This document shows positions 46,829 through 56,791 of a stretch of 64,000 bases of DNA, one piece after another (position 1 is the stretch's first letter; the number at the start of each line of letters is the position of its first letter). Below the pieces are notes generated by a model that saw only the letters and a program-made list of their open reading frames with translations, was not told the DNA's origin and did not search any database. A program made the translations under genes and the position numbers. The DNA comes from Theristus sp. LFF4_11 (Eukaryota; Nematoda; Chromadorea; Monhysterida; Xyalidae): contig JASANC010002589.1 of NCBI GenBank assembly GCA_030248135.1, forward strand, positions 1 to 64,000. Direction: 5' to 3'.

Positions 46829-47788
46829 TTAAAACGGTTTTCTTATAATGTAGGACTTGTCTCGCTCGGTGACAACCAACTGCAGTGCTCGCTCATTCAC
46901 AAATTCGTCAACAGCGCGCTTTACGGCGCCTGGTTCGCGGCTGCCGTTTTCACACAGCGTCCAATCTTGTTTCGGGGCGACCTCTTCGTGTGAACGATAA
47001 TCGTGTCCGGCTAATATTCCACCGAATCGTAGCTTTTGCCACCACTGTATCAAGTCAGTCTTAACGGCGCAGTAGTCATGGCGTGCGTCAACATACACAA
47101 AGTCAAGACTACCATTGGCAAACTGTTTGACGACCTCATCAGTGCGCCCTCGAATGAACACAGTTTTATCGGCAAATCTCATCAGAGATGTTTTCGCCTG
47201 TTCCATCAAGTGCTGCTGCGTCCCATTGGCAACATCTGTGAAAACAGTTTTCTTTGAAGTTTCATCGAGTAAAACAAACAATCCACATACTAGCTTACTG
47301 GCGGTGTCTTTGTAGTTTTTTGTCTCTGCCCAAATGTCAACCAAATAGTACTTTTCGCAGTGCTTCCACGTGTTCAGCATCACAAGTGAGAATGCGCCCG
47401 ATTGAACACCCAGTTCCGCACCAACGCTGAAGTCGCCCAGACTGTTCAGATATGTGCCGAGCTGATTACGCGAGCTTAGGTGGCGCAGTTTCACATCAGA
47501 TTGATTCCGTTTTAGCGTTTTCAATAGCATTTTCGCTTGAAATTCACTGCCATAAAGTTTAGGCACCCTTTCGTTCCTATAGTCTCGATGTGCATCATGA
47601 TTTGAAGGGCTATGAACGATTCTCTCCAGAGCATCTTTACCACGGATACCAAACCGAATCAACGGTACATTGATTATGAGCAGCATCGGTAACACAATTA
47701 AAACTGCGGCAATAATGTACAGATAATACGGACGTGCACTAACTAAATGTAAAGATGCTCTCATTGTTTCTAATTTTTTGAGTTTCAA
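46829..47788 (-). CDS. Methyltransf_24-like enzyme B, type II membrane
   Basis: Paralogue of the gene at 42514-43709, with the same predicted activity and location. Exons 47788-47299 and 47235-46829; phase 1, 298 residues. Anchor: YLYIIAAVLIVLPMLLIINV. SAM loop: FSVGAELGVQSGAFSLVML; then KYYLVDIWAETKNYKDTA; core DFVYVDARHDYCAVKTDL; GGILAGHDYRSHEEVAPKQD; WTLCENGSREPGAVKRAVDE; and C-terminal KSYIIRKPF. The intron is only 63 bp, a multiple of three and free of stops, so retaining it would insert 21 residues in frame. The paralogue's intron at the same site is 293 bp. Start ATG at 47788 gives a short cytoplasmic tail before the anchor; a second ATG lies eight codons in. Confidence 0.88.
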   Translation of the reverse strand: MKLKKLETMRASLHLVSARPYYLYIIAAVLIVLPMLLIINVPLIRFGIRGKDALERIVHSPSNHDAHRDYRNERVPKLYGSEFQAKMLLKTLKRNQSDVKLRHLSSRNQLGTYLNSLGDFSVGAELGVQSGAFSLVMLNTWKHCEKYYLVDIWAETKNYKDTASKLVCGLFVLLDETSKKTVFTDVANGTQQHLMEQAKTSLMRFADKTVFIRGRTDEVVKQFANGSLDFVYVDARHDYCAVKTDLIQWWQKLRFGGILAGHDYRSHEEVAPKQDWTLCENGSREPGAVKRAVDEFVNERALQLVVTERDKSYIIRKPF

Positions 47789-47864
47789 ATATTGTTAACC
47801 GTTGTTTTGATCGTATATACAATATGTACGTGAACATAAAGTTACGTAACATAATCATGCGGGT

Positions 47865-48740
47865 GCGCGAGCAAGCGAAGCGACAGCGCATCACGCATTA
47901 TATGACTAATCTTGGACTTGCGCTCGTTTTCAAAATTAGACGCTGTCCTGCAGCAATCAGTATGCTGCTAACCTGTTACTGTGCACACGAAGAGATGTGC
48001 CAAAGTTACAAACTGCACCAAAAAAAGTTGCCAGTCTTCTTTACGTACGCCCCAGACGCAAAATACCTATTCTGAAAATAGTGTTACTTATTCTCCTGTC
48101 TCTTTTCTTCAGCTATGTCATCAGCATGTGTTCGCTTTTTCAGTTTTTACCTGCGACATTTCCACAGAAAAACAAAAAGGTTTTCTGGGGATTCGGGGAT
48201 TTTGAAATAAATTTTTTTGCATCGACCCTTTTTTGGATCGAAAATTGGTCATTTTTATTTGAGTGTTCTTGTTTTAAGTAAATTGTTTTAATCTTGATCT
48301 TGTTTTAAGTGCTAGTTTTTTAGTTTGTACCTGCGATTCTTTAACAATCGAAGAAAAAATGTTTTCTAGGGTAGTTTATGCTTAGACTTTTGAGTTAATT
48401 TTTGGTTAATTTTTTGCCCCGACCTTTTTTTGGGGTCAGAAATTGGGCATTTTCAAAAGTTCGTAGTGTTTCAACTTGGTTTCAACTGTTCACCCTTTCA
48501 ATCTTCACCTGCAATACTTTCGTCACAATCGACCAAAAATGGTAATTTTATTGGTTTTAATTGGTTCTATGGTAATTTTATTCTTAAATTTTAAAAATTG
48601 AATTTCTTTTTTGTTCTAATCTTTTCGGGTAAAAATTGAACATTTTAAAAAGTGCGTGGAGTTTTGACCTGGTTTCAAGTGTTCGTCTTTTTGTGTGTGT
48701 GCAGCTGCTTCAATTTGAAAAAAAATAGTTCTTGGAGTAA
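47865..48740. repeat. Composite dispersed repeat: unique head plus diverged ~170-bp tandem units
   Basis: The head (GCGCATCACGCATTATATG …, TGTGCACACGAAGAGAT …, CCAGTCTTCTTTACGTACG …, CCTATTCTGAAAA) matches 63100-63375 in the same order and orientation. It is followed, as there, by diverged units marked TTTTTTGCCCCGACCTTTTTT, AAATTGGGCATTTT and CCTTTCAATCTTCACCTGC. A minus-strand gene ends or begins near each copy, but the repeat itself is not visibly coding. Confidence 0.75.
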
Positions 48741-48947
48741 ATTGACACTGGCACTTATTTGCCCAGGACACATAGCGTTTGGCGGACACATGGCATTGGC
48801 GATGATCTGTTCTTGGCGGAATGGGCAATGGCGCAATGGACAGACTGTTCAGGTTCACGAGTTTGGTACCTTCGTGTTTCCAGAACCGGTGGGAACGAAA
48901 TGAAAATTGCAATTTGCAACAGAAATAATGTATTAACTGCGCAAAAA

Positions 48948-49410
48948 TACCGTATTACCCCCACTAACCCCCCCACCATTAATTCCCCCCCCCACCCCAC
49001 CAATAAACCCACACCCCCACGACAAGTTTCCGAATAATCCCCCCCCCAAATAATCCCCATGGGGGATTATTGGAAACCTTTTTGAAACGCATACCCAGCG
49101 AATTCAGTGGCTGGTTGCAGTAAAAATGATGAAATTGTGGCTCCCAAAGGCCCCAAATGGATGAGTTAATGGTAATTTCATTACAAAAGGCTGTTATAAA
49201 AGAAATTTCCATGTAGAGTAGAAGTTTCTGCGACTTTCTTGCTTGCCATGCAAGGTATTTTTGCCATTTTTCATTAAACCCCCACCCCTAGAATTTGTTT
49301 GTATAGATAAATAAACCCCCCACCAATAATCCCCCCACCAATAAACCCCCACCCCTAAAAGTCGCTGACGTATTAATCCCCCATGGGGGTTTATTGGAGG
49401 TAATACGGTA
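48948..49410. mobile_element. MITE, TACCGTATTACC family (copy 3)
   Basis: Starts TACCGTATTACCCCCACTAA and ends TTATTGGAGGTAATACGGTA. It is in the opposite internal orientation to the 27.7-kb copy: its core reads GGCTGTTATAAAAGAAATTT and GCCATGCAAGGTATTTTTGC. No target duplication is obvious. Confidence 0.85.
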
Positions 49411-49485
49411 TGGCTCTTATGTTTTTGTATCTGTGTGCCACATCAGAGGCATAAAAACAGTTTTCAAACCAGGTTTCTCACTGCT

Positions 49486-49752
49486 TACGGTATGGCCGAT
49501 TAAACATGGCAGCTTTTTTCAGGGTTCAAGGAGCGCGCGAATTTTGAATGTAAGAAAAAAAGACGTTCAAAAACCAAATTGTGTGCCAAATTTGACGCGT
49601 TTTTTTAAACTAACGGATTATCCGCGCTATTCTGTTCACTCTTTTTCCGTTGCACACATGATTGGGAATTATGTTTGCATTTTTGAAAAAGACAGCTCCT
49701 AGTCTGCGACTGATCCCGCCTTGATGGACTGCTTCTTTTCGGCCATACTGTA
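49486..49752. mobile_element. MITE, TACGGTATGGCCGA family (copy 4)
   Basis: Starts TACGGTATGGCCGATTAAAC and ends TTTTCGGCCATACTGTA. Closest to the 15.1-kb copy, sharing the whole interior including CCTAGTCTGCGACTGATCCC. It lies only 75 bp after the neighbouring MITE. Confidence 0.83.
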
Positions 49753-49934
49753 TTATCTTTTTTATTAAACGTGACCCAATATGCGTTTGCACGCACAGAT
49801 AGAGAAAATGTTTCATGGCTGCGCGGCAATTTTAAATGAGCAAAAACTTAACGTATTCTGACGACAGATTCGTGCAAGAAATTGAGAATAAATCAGTCAG
49901 AATGTTTTCTCATTAAACAAAGTTTATTTTAATT

Positions 49935-50035
49935 CATATTCGAACTACGCTCTGGCGCGAAACATTTTTTCAGTGTGCGGCTTTTCCACACATCATTCAA
50001 CATTACTAAGCCTCCTTCGTACGAAAAGATAATAC
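49935..50035. repeat. Dispersed ~100-bp repeat, second copy at 53058-53158
   Basis: Both copies read ATTCGAACTACG(C/T)TC(T/G)GG, then TGTGCGGCTTTTCCACACAT, CATTCAACATTAC and ACGAAAAGATA. The second copy sits in the spacer of the inverted array at 51960-54400. Class unknown. Confidence 0.7.
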
Positions 50036-50316
50036 ACAAATCCATGTTTTCCTTGTTTTCTTTGTTTATACAAATCCATTACACAAATTCATCCAGATCC
50101 ATCTATGTTTTTTAACAAGAGAATTTCAAACAAACAAATAAGTTGCTGTGGCATCGGCAATCAACACACCCATTCCAGCATTGCTGTGTATCTGATGGTC
50201 TCTAATGGACACGGTTGCAAGAAACAGTGCTTACACGTTGTGATACAAGCACACAAGCACCAGTCCAGTACTGCTGTGGACAACCTTGTCCCGCGTCTGG
50301 TTTGTCTTGTGTGATC

Positions 50317-50473
50317 CACTGTTTTGCTGATGTTTCAGCCAGACATGACGTCAATCTGCGCTGGTCATCATTTTTGATTGGGCTGTGCTGCCCGGGCCTT
50401 GTCGCACTGACGAGCCTGAGGGCCCGCGGTATACGCTTATACCAGGCGAAACCGCAAGAAACAGTGCTTGCAC
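50317..50473. repeat. Dispersed repeat (copy of 14520-14688)
   Basis: Same ordered blocks as the 14.5-kb copy, ending GCGAAACCGCAAGAAACAGT then GCTTGCAC. A further GCAAGAAACAGTGCTTACAC just upstream (50216-50235) suggests a partial second unit. Confidence 0.65.
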
Positions 50474-51001
50474 GTTGTAACGAACCATCCTCGAAATCTT
50501 CGAAAGAAAAACAAGGCAGTTGAAAATCAGAAAAGAAAGGCAAAGATGGTTGCAAAAAATGAATGTTTAGTAACACCAGTTTATACGGTTTGATTGCTGT
50601 TTCAAATTAAAACTTTTGCCAGACGTATTTCTTTTCTTACTTTTCTTATTTTATATTTTATAATATGGTTGATAATATGGTTCTTATTTTTATGTGTTCT
50701 TGTTTACTACATAACTTTCACACTTTTCGATTATATTCCGCCTTTTAAATGCGCAGAGAGCGCACTTTTATCCAAATAACTACAAGGCTTACCAAAATGT
50801 CATAATTGGAACGTATTGATCTGCATTATATCAACTGTATGTACGATAAGTGGCTCCGAACAAACACAAAATTACTGTGCAATAATATGGCATTTTTATT
50901 ATCCACAGCAAAACGAAGGGCTTACATTCCATACATGCAGCATGTTCATTGGGATCTCTGTTTCTGATTGGACGTCTAGTTTTGCAATGGCAATGCTTTG
51001 A

Positions 51002-51086
51002 ACAGGGTGATCAAAATCGTCAATTATTGAAGCGCTTTGATCTCGCGACTGCAATAATGTATGAAGCCTGTAATTTGCATCACTTA
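51002..51086. mobile_element. Mariner-type end, cut by a MITE
   Basis: ACAGGGTGATCAAAA, GAAGCGCTTTGATCTCGCGA and GCATCACTTATA match the complement of 58330-58417. The match breaks exactly where the TACCGTATTACC element begins, so the MITE inserted into this older element or marks its truncation. Confidence 0.6.
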
Positions 51087-51551
51087 TACCGTATTACCCC
51101 CATTAAACCCCCCCCACCATTAATCCCCCCCCACCAATAAACCCCCACCCCCCCGACCAGTTTCCAAATAATCCCCCCCCACAAATAATCCCCCATGGGG
51201 GTTAATTGGAAACCTGTTTGAAACACATACCCAGCGAATTCAGTGGCTGAATGCAGTGACATTAGTGAAATTGTGCTACCAAAGGCCCCAAATGGATGAG
51301 TTAATGGTAATTTCATTACAAAAGGCTGTTACAAAAGGAAATCTCTGTGAAAAGTAGAAGTTTCTGCAACTTTCTTGCCTGCCATGCAAGGTATTTTTGC
51401 CATTTTTCAACAAAACCCCACCCCTAGAAATTTTTGTATAATAAACCCCCCCCCCCCACCAATAATCCCCCCCCCCCACCAATAAACCCCCACCCCTAAA
51501 AGTCGCTGACGTATTAATCCCCCATGGGGGTTTATTGGGGGTAATACGGTA
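51087..51551. mobile_element. MITE, TACCGTATTACC family (copy 4)
   Basis: Starts TACCGTATTACCCCCATTAA and ends TTATTGGGGGTAATACGGTA. Nearly the same as copy 3 in orientation and length (465 bp). C runs of 7-9 near both ends and a shared AAAGGCTGTTACAAAAGGAA core. Confidence 0.87.
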
Positions 51552-51959
51552 GTCATTTTATTTCTATTTGTTGTGTGAAATTTTTTTTCTAAAATAGTAA
51601 TTCTGTTAGTGGAACACACAGTGTAACACACACTTCCAAATTCAGCAGTGTGGAAATGTGCCTGAAACATCATGTTTGACCAAAAATGTTAGTTGGGTTG
51701 GGTTACTATGACTGTGACTTGAGTGAAGAAAGAACAGAATTGATTTTGGAATTTATTAAAAAAACACAGAATTCGGTCAGTTGTTCTGCGGCACACAAAT
51801 CTGTTTGAAACTGAAATGTTCATCACCGAAAGGATGGTTGGGCGACCACGGTTACGATCGATAGATAATGCAAACCGACAAAGAATTATAGACATGTTCA
51901 TCAGTAGGCCAAGAAAATTGAAGAAAAAATTTATCTGAAGCACCTGCTTTTCAATTCAA

Positions 51960-54400
51960 CGTACATGTAATAATCTTTGATCAGCAAGCAATACAACCCG
52001 TTTAATATATGAAAAGCAATCTTTTTAATCAGCAGCAAACAACTGTCATTCCCATTTGAAAAATCAATTTTTTTGATTAGCTTCTTCAATGTCGCTTAAT
52101 TATCGTATCAGTCTTCTTTGATCAGCTGCATTGCTGTGTCATTCCAGTTTAAAGTATCAAAACACAATCTTTTTTGATCAGCGACAATTAACAGCCATTC
52201 CAGTTCAAAGTATCAAACATCCATCTTGTTTCATTATCTTTCCTTCGTCGACTATCGTTCAACTGCTACTACTCCCGTTCAAAACATGAAAAAACAATGC
52301 TGTTTGATCAGCAACAATCAACCGATAGTCCGATACCCGTTTAAAATATTTAAAAAATTGAAAAGCAATCTGGTATTAGTCAGTTACATTCCGCTGAAAT
52401 TCCTGTTCAGTATAACAATCAATCTTCAGGATCATCAACAATCATCCCGTTCAAAATTGATCGATTATGTGTGGACCGTTCCACTGATTCGCTATCGATC
52501 ATGGCCACGTCTTTGTTGATGCTGCAATTTATTTGTTGTGGAACCTGTTTAGCCTATTTGTTCAGGAACAATCAACTGCCATTCTAATTCGATTGATGTA
52601 GATGGCAAACAGCAGCAGCAGCTATAAATCAAAGTGGTCGATCATACCTAATATTTTTATTGCATCGGAATGGTGATGATTTTTGGACTTTTCACAGAAC
52701 AGAGATTGAAAAACAGTTCACATGAATCATGAATTAACGTGGAGTGAAGCTACAGACGATGCTATATATAGCAAAAAGCTGCGGACAAATAATCAAGCAA
52801 ACTTTCTTACTACCTATCTTAGCATAATAGACTCGATGACATTACATTCTTTTTTTGTGAGCAAAAACATAAAATCTACAATGCTCATGCTGAAAATTAG
52901 TTCTTGTTGCTGCAGATCCGTTTCGCTTGTGACAATCACCGTAGATCTCAAAGAAAATTGTGTATTGATGATTATTTGTTAACAAATTAGCTGCGTGATG
53001 ACTTGAAACAGTGCTTGAAACGATGCCGATAAAAGTAACCTCACTAAATAATTTTATTTTATATAGTATTCGAACTACGTTCGGGCGCGACACATCTTTT
53101 CAGCTGTGCGGCTTTTCCACACATCATTCAACATTACGCCGCCTCCTTTACACGAAAAGATAGAACTTCATTACAATAGCTAACAAGAAGTAATTGATTG
53201 TTTCTGAACAAAAAATAGACTGTAGTTCCACAAGATATAGATTGCAGCATCAAAAAAGATGTGGCCATGATCGACGGCGAAGCAGTGGAACGGTCCACAT
53301 AAAATCGATCAATTTTTTAACGAGAGTAACAGTTGAATGATTCTGATCAGAAGAGGATTTTTAAATATTTTGGACGGGAATTTTAAACGAAGCAGTTGGG
53401 TGTTGCTGATCAAAAATTGTTTTATCATACTTTTAACCGCCATGACAGTAAAATGCAACTCATTAAGAAGCTTAAAAGATTGCTTTTTGAACGGGATAGC
53501 TGTTGCTGATCATACAAGATTGTTTTATTATACTGAACAGAAATGACAGCGAAATGCAGCTGACTGAACCAGGTTGCTTTCATTTTTTTTAAATATTTTA
53601 AACCGGTATCAGCTGATTGTTGCTGATCAAACGACATGTTTTTTAAATTTTTTTTGAACAGGAATAGCAAAGATTCATTTTGATGCTTTTTTTAGCGGGA
53701 ATGACTGCTAATTGTCGCTCATCATCAAAAGATTGTTTTTTGATACCTTAAACGGGAATGATTTTTTAATATTTTGAACGGGAATAGCATTTGAGTGTGG
53801 CTGATCAAAGATTATTTTATTATACTTTTAACGGTCATGATAGTGAAATGAAACTGACTAAAAAGATTGAAAGATTGCTGCTGATTTTGAACGGGATTTC
53901 AAAAAGATTTTGAACATGATAGTTGTTGCTGATCATAATACAAGATTGTTTTTGTTATACTGAAAAGAAATGAAAGCGAAATGCAGCTGACTAAAACAGA
54001 TTGCTTTTAGTTTTTTTAATATTTTAAACCGCTATCGGTTGATTGTTCCAGATCAAACGACGTTTTTTTAAATTGTTTTGATCAGGAATGGTAGTTGAAC
54101 GACATTTGACGACATGGAAAAGCTAACAAAACAAGATTGATTTTTGATATTTTGAGGGAATGGCTGTTTATTGTGCTGATCAAAGAACATTTTGATACTT
54201 TAAACGGGAATACAGTGGAATACAAAAAAGAATTAACTACACTTAAGCGATATTGAAGAAGGTAACAAATCAGAGTTTATCTTGATACTTTAAATGGCAG
54301 TTGTTTGTTGCTAATTAAAAAAGATTGTTTTTCATATTTTGTGGCAATGCAGTTATGTTGTACTGTTGCTGCAGATCAAAGAATATTTGTGAATTAAAAA
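51960..54400. repeat. Large inverted array of ~60-bp tandem units
   Basis: The left arm (about 51975-52530) repeats TTTGATCAGCAACAATCAAC, CCATTCCCGTTCAAA and TATCAAAAAACAATC. The right arm (about 53240-54400) repeats the complements (AAGATTGTTTTTTGATA, TTTGAACGGGAATGG, GTTGCTGATCAAA). Across the centre, GGACCGTTCCACTG … ATCGATCATGGCCACGTCTT at 52470-52510 is mirrored at 53265-53310. The 700-bp spacer holds a dispersed repeat (53058-53158). Foldback architecture; no coding content. Confidence 0.8.
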
Positions 54401-54641
54401 AACAGCGGTTTATCAAAATGATTGGCAAGTTGAAAAATAGTTTGTGGTTGAATGATGCTGAAACAGATTAACCAAATCACATAGTAATCGTGATACGGTG
54501 ATAAATCAGGTTACGATTGAATCGACAGAATAAAATCAGCAAAATCACATACTTGACAAAAAACACTGTTTTCAAAAAACTGAAATGCATGATTTTCAAA
54601 AATAGAAGCTCGACGGATACGAGTTATTTAAAAATAACTTA

Positions 54642-54787
54642 TCTATATAATCAAACGTCGGTTAGAATCAAAATGCAATGCATTTTTAGTCCGGATCGTG
54701 GGCATAGGTCAAAAAGCGAAAATCCACTCAAAAATAATAATTGTAGTTATCAGCTAACCGTGCCGTAGGCACGGGTCAATTTGCTAG
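54642..54787 (+). mobile_element. Candidate mini-Helitron
   Basis: The 3' end has the Helitron signature: a 7-bp hairpin CCGTGCC-GTA-GGCACGG (54758-54774), nine bases, then CTAG (54784-54787) followed by T. A possible 5' end TCTATATAATC at 54642 is preceded by A, so the unit would sit between A and T as Helitrons do. The 146-bp body is non-coding. The 3' end is convincing; the 5' end is a guess. Confidence 0.6.
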
Positions 54788-54788
54788 T

Positions 54789-55264
54789 AATAATAATAAT
54801 CAACAAAAAACAAGTTTTAGTATTTTCAGTCTGCTCGTTTGATGAAAACTTCACGCCGTCATTTTTAGTGGAATTTTACTTTTCCACATGTCATAACAAA
54901 TGTAACGTTTCAAAACACACTCTCTTTGTTGCAATCAATCACAAACCAACCTCATGACTACACGGCGTTCAATTATTTTCTGTTCGCATGCGATTTATAT
55001 TTTGTTTCTTTTTGTTCTTTTCAGCAAATGAGACTTTTGAGTTTCACACAAACACGAGATAAGATGTGAGGCATGTCGCATATGTCGATACGACTTTTAA
55101 GCTTTAAGGAATCTTTCTGCTCAGGGCTTGCAATTCTGGTGCAGTGTCACAACTTCAGACAGGGATTTTATAATTCAGATTTGGTCTTGTGTTTAGTTTG
55201 TTTAAAAATCATGTTCAATTTGTCATAAATACAACACGCAGTTTATGAGAATTGCTGCTTAAAA
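54789..55264. other. Spacer, nothing recognised
   Basis: AT-rich sequence between the Helitron-like end and the mariner relic. Confidence 0.4.
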
Positions 55265-55831
55265 TTGCATAAAAACGGTCTCAGGATAGTTCCTGCTTTG
55301 TTGGTTTTTTCGTCGATGGTCGCTGGTTTCGAGACATACACCAAATGATTCAAGTGCTCGTGCTCTCAGAACCAAAAGTCCAGAGGGGTAAGGTCAAGAC
55401 TTCTGTCGGGCCCCTCATCTGCACCCCGTCTGCAGCGTGCTGCAACCAATTTTTTTGGGCATTTAGAGCGGGTCCGGTGCTGCGGAAATCGAACTGTCGA
55501 CGAAACGCACGACTAACTGTTGTTGTGTTTTTTCTTTGTTCGTTTGTAAAATTCCCACCAGACAGAACGCTGAAACATCTCTTTAAGCGCTAAGTAGTGG
55601 ACGTATGTTAAGTGCAGCGTACTGTATTTGGCGAGAAAATTCAATTTTTTCACGTTTTCACTATTTTGTTTTGCATTCATTATAAAACCAATTCGTTTAA
55701 AATTTTAACACAAAAATATGAAGCTACCGTATATGTCTTGGCTAAAATTTCAGTTCAAACGATCCATCCGTTGGCGAGCTACATTGTAGAGCCGATTCTT
55801 ATCGTGTGTAGTTTTTTTGGATCACCCTGTA
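55265..55831 (-). pseudogene. Relic of a mariner/Tc1-type transposase
   Basis: On the minus strand, pieces read WLQHAADG … DLTPLDFWF, a stop, then HLNHLVYVSKPATID. This is the C-terminal pattern of mariner-like transposases (DLTPLDFFLWG followed by VY…KP.TI.EL). A stop follows DLTPLDFWF, and the WLQHAADG and DLTPLDFWF pieces are in different frames. A terminus (TTTTTTGGATCACCCTGTA, 55813-55831) lies at the 5' side of the relic. The catalytic N-terminal half and the other terminus were not found; the element is dead. Confidence 0.6.
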
Positions 55832-56791
55832 CATGAAGGTTATAGGTATTTCCTGGTTACATATGTTAGATGACAGAAAGCTAAAAATATAGGTACACAC
55901 GTCTCATATTAGGTTGGTTGATACACCATGAATGACGTTAGCCATGTATGATGACGAAATGAAGTTCCACGTATACACTTATAAAATGTGTCTGTCTGTG
56001 CACCTTTATATGCATGTACCGTATGTGACTGACAATGAGCAAGCAGCTAGTTTAGTCGTTTTTATCCCAAGCATGTGATAATATTCAGTTTGGTATAATT
56101 AAATTTTGTCAGTCATTTCGAATTCATTATGACATTTAAAAAAACTAAAATTTAGTCAGTAATATTCGAGTGGTGTTTAGTTTTCACAGTTGTCACTCTT
56201 TTGCTAATTTGGCAGCATCGACTTTGACACAGACTCATTCCAGTCTTAACCTTGTGTTAACCTTGTTAACCAGTGTTAATCTGTCACAATATAAAAATAT
56301 GGGTTTTAATGCCCTTCGGGCATATTTTTCCGAATTTGTTTGCAATGTATGTATTTGGTGTTTTTACAAAAAATGCACAAAAAACTTGCAACAAAAATAC
56401 GGGAGGGGGTGGGTCGTGAGTTGGTGGTGGCAACCCCCTGAACCAATTACCCATCCGGTGTACCCCCACCCACTGCACGCTACCGGGGTGTCACCTTACC
56501 ACACCCCAGAATTTTTTTTGAAACTTGAAACTTTTTATCTTTACAATTAATTCCCAATCACATGTTCACTTTAGAGATTGCTTGTCGAGACAAATTCGCT
56601 GGTCGAAGTGCAGAATCTAACCAAAAATCTGCATAAAACTATAAACATCTGGAGACTGTTAACGATATGCGACAACTGAATGGCGGTGTGAACGCAGCGG
56701 TTATCAATTACGCTACCGGCAAGCTTTTGTCAATTAGGTTACATTGTACTTGATTGTTTTGATGTGTTGGTATGAAGAACTAAATTTTCAG
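55832..56791. other. Spacer before C1GALT1-like gene
   Basis: It should hold the promoter and first exon of the C1GALT1-like gene. A GC-rich low-complexity patch at 56400-56515 (CACCC/GGGTG) is not coding as far as I can see. Confidence 0.45.

Noticed and set aside
51960..54400. Regularly spaced repeats as a CRISPR array
   Set aside because: Units are tandem, diverged and in opposite orientation in two arms, in an intron-bearing animal genome; no spacers or cas genes.
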